Source: Aeromonas veronii bv. veronii (GTDB lineage: Bacteria > Pseudomonadota > Gammaproteobacteria > Enterobacterales > Aeromonadaceae). From it: DNA of 64,000 bases. This document shows, piece by piece, positions 55,658-63,546 of the stretch. The notes beneath the pieces are model-generated. The model did no database searches, was not told the origin of the DNA, and worked only from the letters and a program-made list of their open reading frames with translations. A program made the position numbers and the translations under genes. Location of the stretch: assembly GCF_000820225.1 (NCBI RefSeq), contig NZ_CDDK01000018.1, forward strand, positions 310,001 to 374,000. The letters are read 5' to 3'. Position 1 is the stretch's first letter. Each line of letters opens with the position of its first letter.

Positions 55658-57622
55658 ATGAAGCATGGCATTGCGGTGATTATCACCAGTTTGTCTATTC
55701 AGGTTGCAGCAGAACCCCAGTGGACCTTCATGGATGAAAACTTGGCAAGGGGAGGGGTCTATGATGTGCGCGCTGAAAAGGTCAGAGTGGTGGTTCCTGA
55801 CAAGCCTTTTGAACCCGGGCATCTCGCCAGTGTATTGACCTTGCCATTGCCGGATGGCACTACGGTGCAGTTTGATGTTCATCCCAATGCCTTGCTCCCG
55901 GAGCCTTTGGCCCAGCGCTACCCTTCTATCAATACTTACAGTGGGAAGGCTATTGATCGGGCGGCGGATACAGGCCGATTTGATGTCACCATACATGGTT
56001 TTCACGGTATGTTTACCCATCAGGGGCGTACCTTTTATGTCGATCCGCTTCAGGACGGTTTCTCTTATGCTGTTTATGAACAGCAAGATGCTTGGCGGCG
56101 ACAGGATGTGGATCAGGTGATTGATCCTCATGGTATCGAGCGTGAGCGAGCTGTGCTGGTCGATGGCAATTTGCGCAAGCGCTACACTATCGCCATCTCG
56201 GCAACCGGGGAATATACCCAGTATCACGGTGGTACCAAGGTTGCAGCACTCTCGGCCATTGCAACACTGCTTAATCGGGTCAATGAAGTCTATCGCCGTG
56301 ATGTGGGGGCCGAGTTTCAGCTTGCAGCTGATACGGATAATGTGATTTTCACCGATCCTGCGACGGATCCTTTCACCAACTCGACCCAGGATATCGCAAT
56401 CAACCAGACCCAACAGGGGGTGTTGCTCAATCCTTCTTTTGATGTGGGCCATCTGCTGGCGACATCAGGCGGCGGGGTGGCGACCCTGAGATCTTTATGC
56501 AACCCTTTCAGCCGTTCACGGGGCATGACCGGAGGCTCACAGCCTATCGGTGATGCGTTCTTTATTGATTATGTGGCTCACGAATTGGGGCACCAGCTGG
56601 GGGCCGAGCACTCCTTCAATGGCATGGCCGACAGTTGTGCCACGGGTCGCAAGGCTAGCTCAGCCTGGGAACCGGGCAGTGGCTCGACCATCATGGCCTA
56701 TGCCGGGATCTGTGGTGAGGAGAATCTGCAGGTTTACAGCACACCTTTTTTTCACAGCAAGTCGATCGAGCAGATGCGGGCTCTGATGGCCTCTCTGCCC
56801 TCCTGCGGCACCGACCTGGCGCTTGCCAATAACGCGCCAGTTGTGGATGCGGGGGGCGATAGGGTGATCCCCGCCAATACGCCTTTCACTCTTGTCGGTA
56901 GTGCGCTGGATCTGGATGGTCATCCCCTCAGTTACACCTGGGAGCAGGTTGATCTTGGCAATGCATCCTACAGCGTGGCAACCATGGTGGATGATGGAAC
57001 CCGCCCGCTGTTTCGCTTTGTTTCACCGACATCGGATCCCCGCAGAACATTGCCCGCCATGAGCTCTCTGATATCGGGTGTTTTGGCCAAAGGAGAGGCG
57101 TGGCCTGCGACCAATCGCAATCTCCAGTTCCGCCTTACCGTACGTGATGGTCAGGGGGCGGTGAGCAGTGATGAAATGGTGGTTCAGGTGATCAATACCG
57201 GCGCGGCATTTGCCATCACAGCTCCGCAGATCGGCGCCATGGTGGCGGGTAGCACTCAGCTAGTGACATGGAATGTTGCCGGGACCGATCAGCCTCCTAT
57301 CAATTGTCCCAGCGTGGATTTGGCACTGACACAGAATGGCGGCTCTACCTGGACTACGCTGGCAAGCGGGCTTGCCAATAACGGTTCGGCCAGTGTGGTG
57401 TTGCCTGCACCGTTGACCAGCACGGCCAGGCTGAAGCTGGCATGCAGCAATAATATTTTTTTCTCTATCAATGGGATAAGAGGTAATGCGTCTGCCACTA
57501 CGGAAAGTGCAACGGTCATTACCGACAACAATGCGGGTGGCGGCGGTGGTGGTGGTGCAGTGAATCTTATCGTGATCCTCCTGATGGGAGGGGCAGCCGG
57601 ATGGCGCAGGTATTACGGTTAG
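55658..57622 (+). CDS. secreted metzincin zinc protease 2 with GlyGly-CTERM-like tail
   Basis: A 654-residue paralogue of the protease at 53062. The signal peptide is short (MKHGIAVIITSLSIQVAA). The propeptide-like region includes GRFDVTIHGFHGMFTHQGRT. The zinc motif HELGHQLGAEH begins at H308, and the Met-turn is STIMAYAGICG. A PKD-like domain (GDRVIPANTPFTLVGSALDL) and an Ig-like domain with VTWNVAGT and LKLACSNNIFF follow. The tail has seven Gly, a hydrophobic stretch and WRRYYG, with fewer Arg than usual. Perfect AGGAGG lies four bases before the ATG. It overlaps the next gene by 22 bases. Confidence 0.85.
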   Translation: MKHGIAVIITSLSIQVAAEPQWTFMDENLARGGVYDVRAEKVRVVVPDKPFEPGHLASVLTLPLPDGTTVQFDVHPNALLPEPLAQRYPSINTYSGKAIDRAADTGRFDVTIHGFHGMFTHQGRTFYVDPLQDGFSYAVYEQQDAWRRQDVDQVIDPHGIERERAVLVDGNLRKRYTIAISATGEYTQYHGGTKVAALSAIATLLNRVNEVYRRDVGAEFQLAADTDNVIFTDPATDPFTNSTQDIAINQTQQGVLLNPSFDVGHLLATSGGGVATLRSLCNPFSRSRGMTGGSQPIGDAFFIDYVAHELGHQLGAEHSFNGMADSCATGRKASSAWEPGSGSTIMAYAGICGEENLQVYSTPFFHSKSIEQMRALMASLPSCGTDLALANNAPVVDAGGDRVIPANTPFTLVGSALDLDGHPLSYTWEQVDLGNASYSVATMVDDGTRPLFRFVSPTSDPRRTLPAMSSLISGVLAKGEAWPATNRNLQFRLTVRDGQGAVSSDEMVVQVINTGAAFAITAPQIGAMVAGSTQLVTWNVAGTDQPPINCPSVDLALTQNGGSTWTTLASGLANNGSASVVLPAPLTSTARLKLACSNNIFFSINGIRGNASATTESATVITDNNAGGGGGGGAVNLIVILLMGGAAGWRRYYG

Positions 57623-57939
57623 CCGTCAGTTTGCTGTTTCTATATATCTGCGCAGCGCCTGTTGTGGCCGCATCACTGACCGAGGCAATAGATGAAAGTC
57701 TTGCTGCTCAGGATTATCGGCTCATCGTGCGTGGCGGGCGCGGCGGTATGGCTCCGGGGGTTGTGGAGTCATTGCAAGCAGAAGCGAGAACCCGGTGCGG
57801 AGTCCGTTATCTGAAAGGGTTCGGTGATGTGATTGAGATGGGTAAGGAGTTGGAGTTTGAGCAGCGGATTGACTATGCCACCCGATATAACCGACAGATG
57901 CTGGAAAGGTGCATGCCGGAGGCGATTTCAAGGCCGTAG
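57601..57939 (+). CDS. small exported partner of protease 2
   Basis: A 112-residue protein of unknown function, paralogous to the protein at 55077. The signal peptide (MAQVLRLAVSLLFLYICAAP..VVA) ends before SLTEAI; unlike its sister it has no clear lipobox. Conserved QDYRLIV, GGRGGMAPGV, RCGVRYLKGFGDVIEMG and a late Cys (ERCMPEA) suggest one disulfide. Its GGAGGGG ribosome site lies inside the protease tail codons, and the frames overlap by 22 bases. Confidence 0.75.
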   Translation: MAQVLRLAVSLLFLYICAAPVVAASLTEAIDESLAAQDYRLIVRGGRGGMAPGVVESLQAEARTRCGVRYLKGFGDVIEMGKELEFEQRIDYATRYNRQMLERCMPEAISRP

Positions 57940-57976
57940 TGGTTGTTCAACAACGGCGTGTAAATCGGCATGATTG

Positions 57977-58076
57977 GAGTTATAACTCTAATATTCCAAA
58001 CATAGTTATAGCCTCATGGGAATGAGTCGATGACTCACATATGAGCCTCCATATAATTTTTTTGGAGTTTTAACTC
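57977..58076. repeat. three spaced palindromes before the third protease
   Basis: GAGTTATAACTC (57977-57988), TGAGTCGATGACTCA (58023-58037) and GAGTTTTAACTC (58065-58076; imperfect at the two central bases). All begin GAGT and end ACTC. Their centres lie about 48 and 41 bases apart, so they may be related operator sites. Confidence 0.55.
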
Positions 58077-58193
58077 TATTAAAAAGAACTGCTGAAAATG
58101 CTAACAAAATGAGCTATTTATAAACTATAACTCACTAACTGCATGATTTTAAATGAAATAAAATTCATTTAATTTTTATTGAAAAAGTTGAAT

Positions 58194-58209
58194 TGTGATT
58201 TGCGTCACG
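58194..58209. promoter_or_regulatory. CRP-like site before the third protease
   Basis: TGTGA-TTTGCG-TCACG differs at one position from TGTGA-N6-TCACA, 36-51 bases before the ATG. Depending on where transcription starts, it could activate or repress. Confidence 0.6.
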
Positions 58210-58244
58210 TTATTCTCGCCGGCTGTTCAGTCAGGTGATTAATA

Positions 58245-60434
58245 ATGATGAAGTTCACAATAAATGCAATCTCAGTTGTCATCGCAATGTCAGCCAATAT
58301 CGCGCTGGCATCCCCATGGCATATGGTCGAAGCACACAATAGGCAGGCGGCTGATACCGTCACAACTAGTGCCTATACCAGCTTTAAGGTCGATGAAGAG
58401 TTTATTCAAAATCTACGTGCTGGCGATACGCTGATTACTTTGCCATTACCAAATGGTGGAATGGTGCAATTTGAAGTGCAGCCCTCGTCGGTGTTGCCAC
58501 CTGCATTGGCCGCCAAGTATCCGGATATCATGACCTTTAAAGGCCATGAAGTGGGCAATGAAAATAATACCGGCAGTTTTGATATTTCCCCACGTGGTTT
58601 TAATGGCATGTTTATGCACCAAGGGGAGCAGGTGTTTATTGATGTTCAACGTAGTGGTCTTTATTCTGTTTATTACAAGAAAAATGTAAAACCGCGAAAA
58701 AATGGGCATCATGAAGAGTTGATGCAGAATAATACAAGTGAGTATGAAAGTGGAAAAAAGCGCTTATTGTTAGATAGTGCAACTAAGCAAGCAGCACAAA
58801 AATATAACTTTCCTGGAATAAAAACTTATCGGATTGCGATATCTACCACTGGAGAGTATACCACCTCATTTCATGGTAAAATAGGTGCATTGTCATCTAT
58901 TGTAACATTGCTGGCTCGTGTAAATGAGATATATGAGCGTGATCTCGGTATAAAATTTATCTTGGCTGATGGCAATGACAATATCATTTTTGACGACCCG
59001 GATAAAGACCAGTTTTTTAACGGGTATAATAAAGACCGCACATTTACCACGCCTACAATAGACCGTGATGATGCACATCGAAATGAGCTTGTTCAACTGT
59101 TGGCTCAAAGAGAAGCCGATCCTGCGAAAAAGTTAGGTGAGTTTGATATTGGCCACGTGCTGATGACGACCAATTATTCTGGCTTGGCATGGGGGACGCT
59201 GTGCGCAGCTCCAAATCTCGATTATTTCGGGAATCAGTCCCCTGGTCGAAACTTGCGATCTAATGCAATGAGTGGAGCTGGTAATGGCAGCTCGGGAGCG
59301 GGAATTGCAGAGATCGATGCGATGTTTGTCGATACTTTTGCGCATGAAGTGGGCCATCAACTCGGTGCAGAGCATATTTTTAATGTCAATACTGGTGGAC
59401 GTGTAGCTAATTCCGCTTGGGAGGTTGGTAGTGGCACAACCATCATGGGGTACCCTGGCAGAGCAGGCATGGGATCACAAAATCTGCAATCTAAAACGAC
59501 AGGTTATTTTCATAGCAAGTCCATTGATCAGATGCGTGCTGTGCTAGCCAACCGTCCAGATAATTGTGGCGCTGTTGAGCCTATGATCAAGCAAGATATT
59601 GATGTGAATATCTCGCCAGCATCGCAATCAAAAGTTATTCCTGTTCGAACTGCATTTTCACTCACAGGGATTGGTTTCGGTGAAGATGGAATGACATTTA
59701 CCTGGGAACAGGTTGATATTGGTCGGGCGACTGAGAGTGCATCTGATATATATTATGGGAAATTGAGCGATGGACCCTTATATCGTTTTGTTGCGCCTAC
59801 AACGTCTCCTGAACGTCACTTTCCTTCTTTAGCGACTCAGCTAAGGGGATATGAACGATTTATGTTGCAACAGCCTGAGCTAATAAAAGATGAAGAGAAG
59901 GGCGATCCGTGGGTCAATGTACCGCGCACTCTGAATTTCCGTTTGGTGGCCCGTGATGGCAAAGGTGGTGGTGCCTATGATGAGACCTCGGTCGAGGTGG
60001 TCGATACAGGTTCACAAACCTTCAAGATATTGCCAGCCCCTGACCAGCGTATTCTGGTTGGCAGCCCGACCACAGTGAATTGGCAAGTAGCTGGAACCGA
60101 TGGTGGCCGCATCAACTGCCAGCGGGTCGATATCAGTTATAGCAACGATGAAGGCAAGAGTTGGCAGCCGCTGGTCAATGGCGTGAACAACAATGGCGCC
60201 CATGAGGTGACCATTCCGGCCAATGTTGGCAGCGCTGTTCGCCTCAAGCTGGCCTGTAGCGACAATATCTTCTATGCCATTACGCCAAAACTGGCGACTA
60301 AGAGCAGTAACACACCGGCTCCCCAGCCTGAAAGCAATGGCGGCGGTGGTGGTGGCGGTTCGACTGGTCTGTTCGCGCTGCTGGGCCTTGGTATCGCTGC
60401 GCTGCTGCGTCGTCGTGAGACCATGAGCTACTAA
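58245..60434 (+). CDS. secreted metzincin zinc protease 3 with GlyGly-CTERM tail
   Basis: A 729-residue paralogue of the two upstream proteases. The signal peptide ends near ANIALA. The propeptide-like region has GSFDISPRGFNGMFMHQGEQ, and a Lys/Asn-rich insert follows at about 145-190. The zinc motif HEVGHQLGAEH begins at H367 and the Met-turn is TTIMGYPGRAG. The C-terminal Ig-like domain has VNWQVAGT and LKLACSDNIFY; the tail is seven Gly, a hydrophobic helix and LLRRRETMSY. AGGTGA lies six bases before the ATG. The first roughly 1650 bases are AT-rich and the last 500 GC-rich, so the gene is mosaic. No small partner follows. Confidence 0.85.
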   Translation: MMKFTINAISVVIAMSANIALASPWHMVEAHNRQAADTVTTSAYTSFKVDEEFIQNLRAGDTLITLPLPNGGMVQFEVQPSSVLPPALAAKYPDIMTFKGHEVGNENNTGSFDISPRGFNGMFMHQGEQVFIDVQRSGLYSVYYKKNVKPRKNGHHEELMQNNTSEYESGKKRLLLDSATKQAAQKYNFPGIKTYRIAISTTGEYTTSFHGKIGALSSIVTLLARVNEIYERDLGIKFILADGNDNIIFDDPDKDQFFNGYNKDRTFTTPTIDRDDAHRNELVQLLAQREADPAKKLGEFDIGHVLMTTNYSGLAWGTLCAAPNLDYFGNQSPGRNLRSNAMSGAGNGSSGAGIAEIDAMFVDTFAHEVGHQLGAEHIFNVNTGGRVANSAWEVGSGTTIMGYPGRAGMGSQNLQSKTTGYFHSKSIDQMRAVLANRPDNCGAVEPMIKQDIDVNISPASQSKVIPVRTAFSLTGIGFGEDGMTFTWEQVDIGRATESASDIYYGKLSDGPLYRFVAPTTSPERHFPSLATQLRGYERFMLQQPELIKDEEKGDPWVNVPRTLNFRLVARDGKGGGAYDETSVEVVDTGSQTFKILPAPDQRILVGSPTTVNWQVAGTDGGRINCQRVDISYSNDEGKSWQPLVNGVNNNGAHEVTIPANVGSAVRLKLACSDNIFYAITPKLATKSSNTPAPQPESNGGGGGGGSTGLFALLGLGIAALLRRRETMSY

Positions 60435-60484
60435 ACCAGATACCCCAAGGATGAGATTACCCATCTTTGGTAAATTGATGAACC

Positions 60485-60517
60485 AAGCGAAGAGGCGTTA
60501 GCCTCTTCGCTTTTTTT
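60485..60517 (+). terminator. terminator after the third protease
   Basis: AAGCGAAGAGGC-GTTA-GCCTCTTCGCTT stem followed by a run of T, 50 bases after the stop. Confidence 0.92.
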
Positions 60518-60610
60518 GTATGGTTTACAAGGTCGCTTTATCGAGCGCACAATGCCTGCGTCACTCTCTTGATGGTCGTGGAACCATTATTTATTTGAAG
60601 GAAAATCAAG

Positions 60611-61249
60611 ATGATGGATGTTGCTGATCTGCGCCGTGAATACTCCCGTGGCGGGCTGCACCGGGCCGATCTGCCGGCCGAGCCGCTGGCGCTGTTCGAG
60701 AAGTGGTTGGCGCAGGCTTGTGAGGCCAAACTGACCGATCCCACCGCCATGGTGGTGGCGACGGTGGATGCCGATGGTCAGCCCTGGCAGCGCACCGTGC
60801 TGCTCAAGCACTATGACGCCCAGGGGATGGTCTTTTACACCAACATGGGCAGCCGTAAGGCGCAGCAGCTGGAAGGCAATCCACGTATCAGCCTGCTCTT
60901 CCCCTGGCACACGCTGGACAGACAGGTTCATGTGACCGGTCGGGTGGAGAAGATGAGCACCTTCGAGGTGATGAAGTATTTCCACAGCCGCCCCAAGGAT
61001 AGCCAGATCGCTGCCTGGGTCTCCAAGCAGTCGACCCGCATCTCGGCCCGCGGCGTGCTGGAGGCCAAGTTCCTCGAGCTCAAGCAGAAGTTTGCTAATG
61101 GCGAAGTGCCGCTGCCGAGCTTCTGGGGCGGATTCCGGGTGGTGATCGAGACGGTGGAGTTCTGGCAGGGGGGCGAGCACCGGCTGCACGACCGCTTCTA
61201 CTACACCCGCGACGGGGATGGCTGGCATATCGAGCGTCTGGCTCCCTGA
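60611..61249 (+). CDS. pdxH: pyridoxamine 5'-phosphate oxidase
   Basis: FMN enzyme that oxidises pyridoxine or pyridoxamine phosphate to PLP. The protein has 212 residues and is very similar to E. coli Pdx[61 protein letters not shown] and the ending RLAP. ATG at 60611 has AAGGA upstream; 60614 is also possible. Confidence 0.96.
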   Translation: MMDVADLRREYSRGGLHRADLPAEPLALFEKWLAQACEAKLTDPTAMVVATVDADGQPWQRTVLLKHYDAQGMVFYTNMGSRKAQQLEGNPRISLLFPWHTLDRQVHVTGRVEKMSTFEVMKYFHSRPKDSQIAAWVSKQSTRISARGVLEAKFLELKQKFANGEVPLPSFWGGFRVVIETVEFWQGGEHRLHDRFYYTRDGDGWHIERLAP

Positions 61250-61285
61250 TCGTGCTGTTCAAATCTGTTTTCACAAGGAGTGTGT

Positions 61286-61900
61286 ATGCGTCTGTATGGT
61301 GATCTGCGTTCCGGCAACTGCTACAAGGTGTGGCTGCTGGCCCGCTGGCTGGATCTGCCCCTTGAGTGGGTAGAGGTCGATATTCAGGCTGGGGATACCC
61401 GTACCCCCGCATTTCTGGCCATGAACCCCAACGGCAAGATCCCGTTGCTGGAGATTGGCCAGGGCGATACGCTGGCGGAATCCAATGCCATCCTCTTCTA
61501 TCTGGCGCACGGCAGCGCCTTGTGGCCAACCGATCCGCGCCAGCAGGCCGAGGTGCTCAAATGGATGTTCTTTGAGCAATACAGCCATGAGCCCTATATC
61601 GCGGTGGCCCGCTTTATTGTTCACTATCTCGGCCGCCCCGAGTCGCAGGAGGCGCGGCTCGACGGACTGAAAGCCGGTGGCGAGAAAGCGCTGGCGGTAA
61701 TGGAGCAGCAGCTGAAACAGAGCCCCTATCTGTGCGGTGATGCGCCGACCATCGCCGATATCGCCCTTTATGCCTACACCCACGTGGCAGAGGAGGGGAT
61801 CTTCTCCCTGCAGGGGTGGCCCGCTATCCGTAGCTGGATCGCCCGTATCGAAGCCCATCCCCGTCACCTGACGCTGCCAGCGGCCTGTCAGGCCAGCTGA
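61286..61900 (+). CDS. glutathione S-transferase family protein
   Basis: A 204-residue soluble protein with a thioredoxin-like N-terminal domain (about 1-78: MRLYGDLRSGNCYKVWLLAR, NPNGKIPLLEIGQGDTLAES) and an all-helical C-terminal domain (about 88-200, with YLCGDAPTIADIALYAYTHV). The SNAIL-type motif ESNAILFYLA is clear. Specific substrate unknown. Start at 61286 is five bases after AAGGAG. The stop overlaps the next start (TGATG), so the two are probably co-translated. Confidence 0.88.
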   Translation: MRLYGDLRSGNCYKVWLLARWLDLPLEWVEVDIQAGDTRTPAFLAMNPNGKIPLLEIGQGDTLAESNAILFYLAHGSALWPTDPRQQAEVLKWMFFEQYSHEPYIAVARFIVHYLGRPESQEARLDGLKAGGEKALAVMEQQLKQSPYLCGDAPTIADIALYAYTHVAEEGIFSLQGWPAIRSWIARIEAHPRHLTLPAACQAS

Positions 61901-63540
61901 TGGAACTGCTGATCGAGGCCAGTCTGTGGCAACCGCAGTGGGCTGCGCTGTTGCCGCACTGGCAGCAGCAAGGTCATCGCTGGCAGCTGCTGCTGGGCAA
62001 AGAGGCGGCCGCCGCCCTCGATCAAACCGATGCACCCTGGGCGAGCAGCCCTCCAGACGGGGTGCTCTGCCCTGGAGCCCTGCTGGCTGCCTGGCTCGAT
62101 GGCGATCTGCTGGCGGATTTTCATGTTGATCCCAGCCGCCAGATCCTGATCAGCGCCTCTACTTCCCTATTGACCCTCGCCAGGGAGCAGGGACTGCTCA
62201 CCCTTGGCCCTGTGGGGGCCGATCTGCCGCTCACCCCCGAGGCCGATTTGGGCGCCGTGCTCAATCGCCTGCTGGCGCGCCGCGTGACGGCGCCGACCCT
62301 GGCTGAGGGGCATCCGCTATCAGGCGTCGTGCTGCGACCACTGCAGGCCGCCGATGAGCGCGAGATAGTGCGCTACTGCAGCGACGAGGCGCTGGCCCGC
62401 TACACCCTCAATATTCCTCACCCCTATCCGCCGGAGGGGGCCCGCGACTGGCTGGCGCTCAGCTGGCGCAAGGCGGCGCTGGGCCTTGGCTGGAGCTGGG
62501 CCATCACCTTGCCAGAGGAGCAAGGGGCGGCGCTGGTTGGGGTGATCTCCTTGCACTGGAATGGCGAGCTCGCCTGGTGGGTGGGCGTGCCCTGGCAGAA
62601 TCGCGGTCTGGCGACCCGGGCCGCTGGCTTGGTCAAGGAGTTTGCCTTTGACCAACTGCAACTGCCGGCGCTGACGGCTCGCCATATGCCGGACAATTTA
62701 GCCTCCGGCCGGGTGATGGCAAAAGTGGGGATGCACTATCGCGGGCGGCGCCATATCAGTGGTCGCCAGCCGTGCGAGGTGAGCTACTGGCGATTGGATC
62801 GCGCACCCTCCTTACCCAATCCCTTGGCCGGGGAGATTTCCCGCTGGCTGGCTGATGAGCGGATCGCCGTGGTGATCCTGTGGGATCCTGTAACGTTGGA
62901 TCGGCAGAGTGCCAACGGCAAGCTGGCCATCTCGCTCTTTGTGGATGAGAGGGGCGCGGGGGAGGAGTCCTGCTCTATTCGCTGCCCGCCGCATCTTGAG
63001 AGGTCTCTGGAGGTGCACTGTTACCCCGTCGAACTGCTGGAGCAGGCCGAACCGGAGCAGTTGTCCCATCTTGGCGGCGTCTTGCTGAAAGACAGGGATG
63101 AACAGGGGCTGGCGTGGTTGCTGCAACTGGCCGCGCTGCAGCGTCAAGGGCCCGAGCTGCTCAGCCGCGAGGAGCGCGCATCACGGCGCCACTGGTTCAA
63201 ACAATTGATGGCGCAGGCGCTGGGCGGCAACGGTGATTCTTCGCAGATACGCTATCAGCAGTTACGGCTGCTGGTGGAGCTGCCGGAGCTGGTCGACGAG
63301 CTGGATGGCTGTTGGCATCAAACGCCCGAACTGACCTTTGAGCGGTTGGCGCGGGAGGCTCCCGCCCTCTGGCTTGCCTACCGGGAGGCGATGAACAGGG
63401 CCACCCCGGCTACGCTAACCGCTTTGCAGCAACAGTTTGCAGCTCGTTTTCCTGAGTGCACCCTCCCATTTTTGGACAAAGGTACTCAGAATGACCAGCC
63501 GTTGTGTGGAATAATGCCCGCTCTGCTGTACGAGGAGTAA
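61900..63540 (+). CDS. GNAT acetyltransferase with unassigned flanking domains
   Basis: A 546-residue protein. Residues about 140-302 form a RimJ/RimL-like GNAT domain: VVLRPLQAADEREIVRYCSD, acetyl-CoA loop PWQNRGLATRAAGLVKE and DNLASGRVMAKVGMHYRGRR. Residues 1-125 are an unassigned, Leu/Ala-rich alpha-beta part. Residues about 305-546 begin with an alpha-beta segment (RIAVVILWDPVTLDRQSANG) and continue helical; this layout faintly recalls a degenerate nucleotidyltransferase plus HEPN-like domain, but the catalytic GS and DxD residues are not visible. Overlaps the glutathione transferase gene by one base. Confidence 0.7.
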   Translation: MELLIEASLWQPQWAALLPHWQQQGHRWQLLLGKEAAAALDQTDAPWASSPPDGVLCPGALLAAWLDGDLLADFHVDPSRQILISASTSLLTLAREQGLLTLGPVGADLPLTPEADLGAVLNRLLARRVTAPTLAEGHPLSGVVLRPLQAADEREIVRYCSDEALARYTLNIPHPYPPEGARDWLALSWRKAALGLGWSWAITLPEEQGAALVGVISLHWNGELAWWVGVPWQNRGLATRAAGLVKEFAFDQLQLPALTARHMPDNLASGRVMAKVGMHYRGRRHISGRQPCEVSYWRLDRAPSLPNPLAGEISRWLADERIAVVILWDPVTLDRQSANGKLAISLFVDERGAGEESCSIRCPPHLERSLEVHCYPVELLEQAEPEQLSHLGGVLLKDRDEQGLAWLLQLAALQRQGPELLSREERASRRHWFKQLMAQALGGNGDSSQIRYQQLRLLVELPELVDELDGCWHQTPELTFERLAREAPALWLAYREAMNRATPATLTALQQQFAARFPECTLPFLDKGTQNDQPLCGIMPALLYEE

Positions 63541-63546
63541 TACCTG

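Larger units (their letters stand above)
57940..58244. other. AT-rich region before the third protease
   Basis: About 305 bases without a gene, much more AT-rich than its left neighbour. It carries three spaced palindromes (57977-58076) and a CRP-like site (58194-58209). No transposase remnant or attachment site was seen. Confidence 0.7.

Noticed and set aside
57940..58244. AT-rich region as a mobile-element boundary
   Set aside because: No transposase, integrase, tRNA or direct repeats at the edges; only composition points to transfer.
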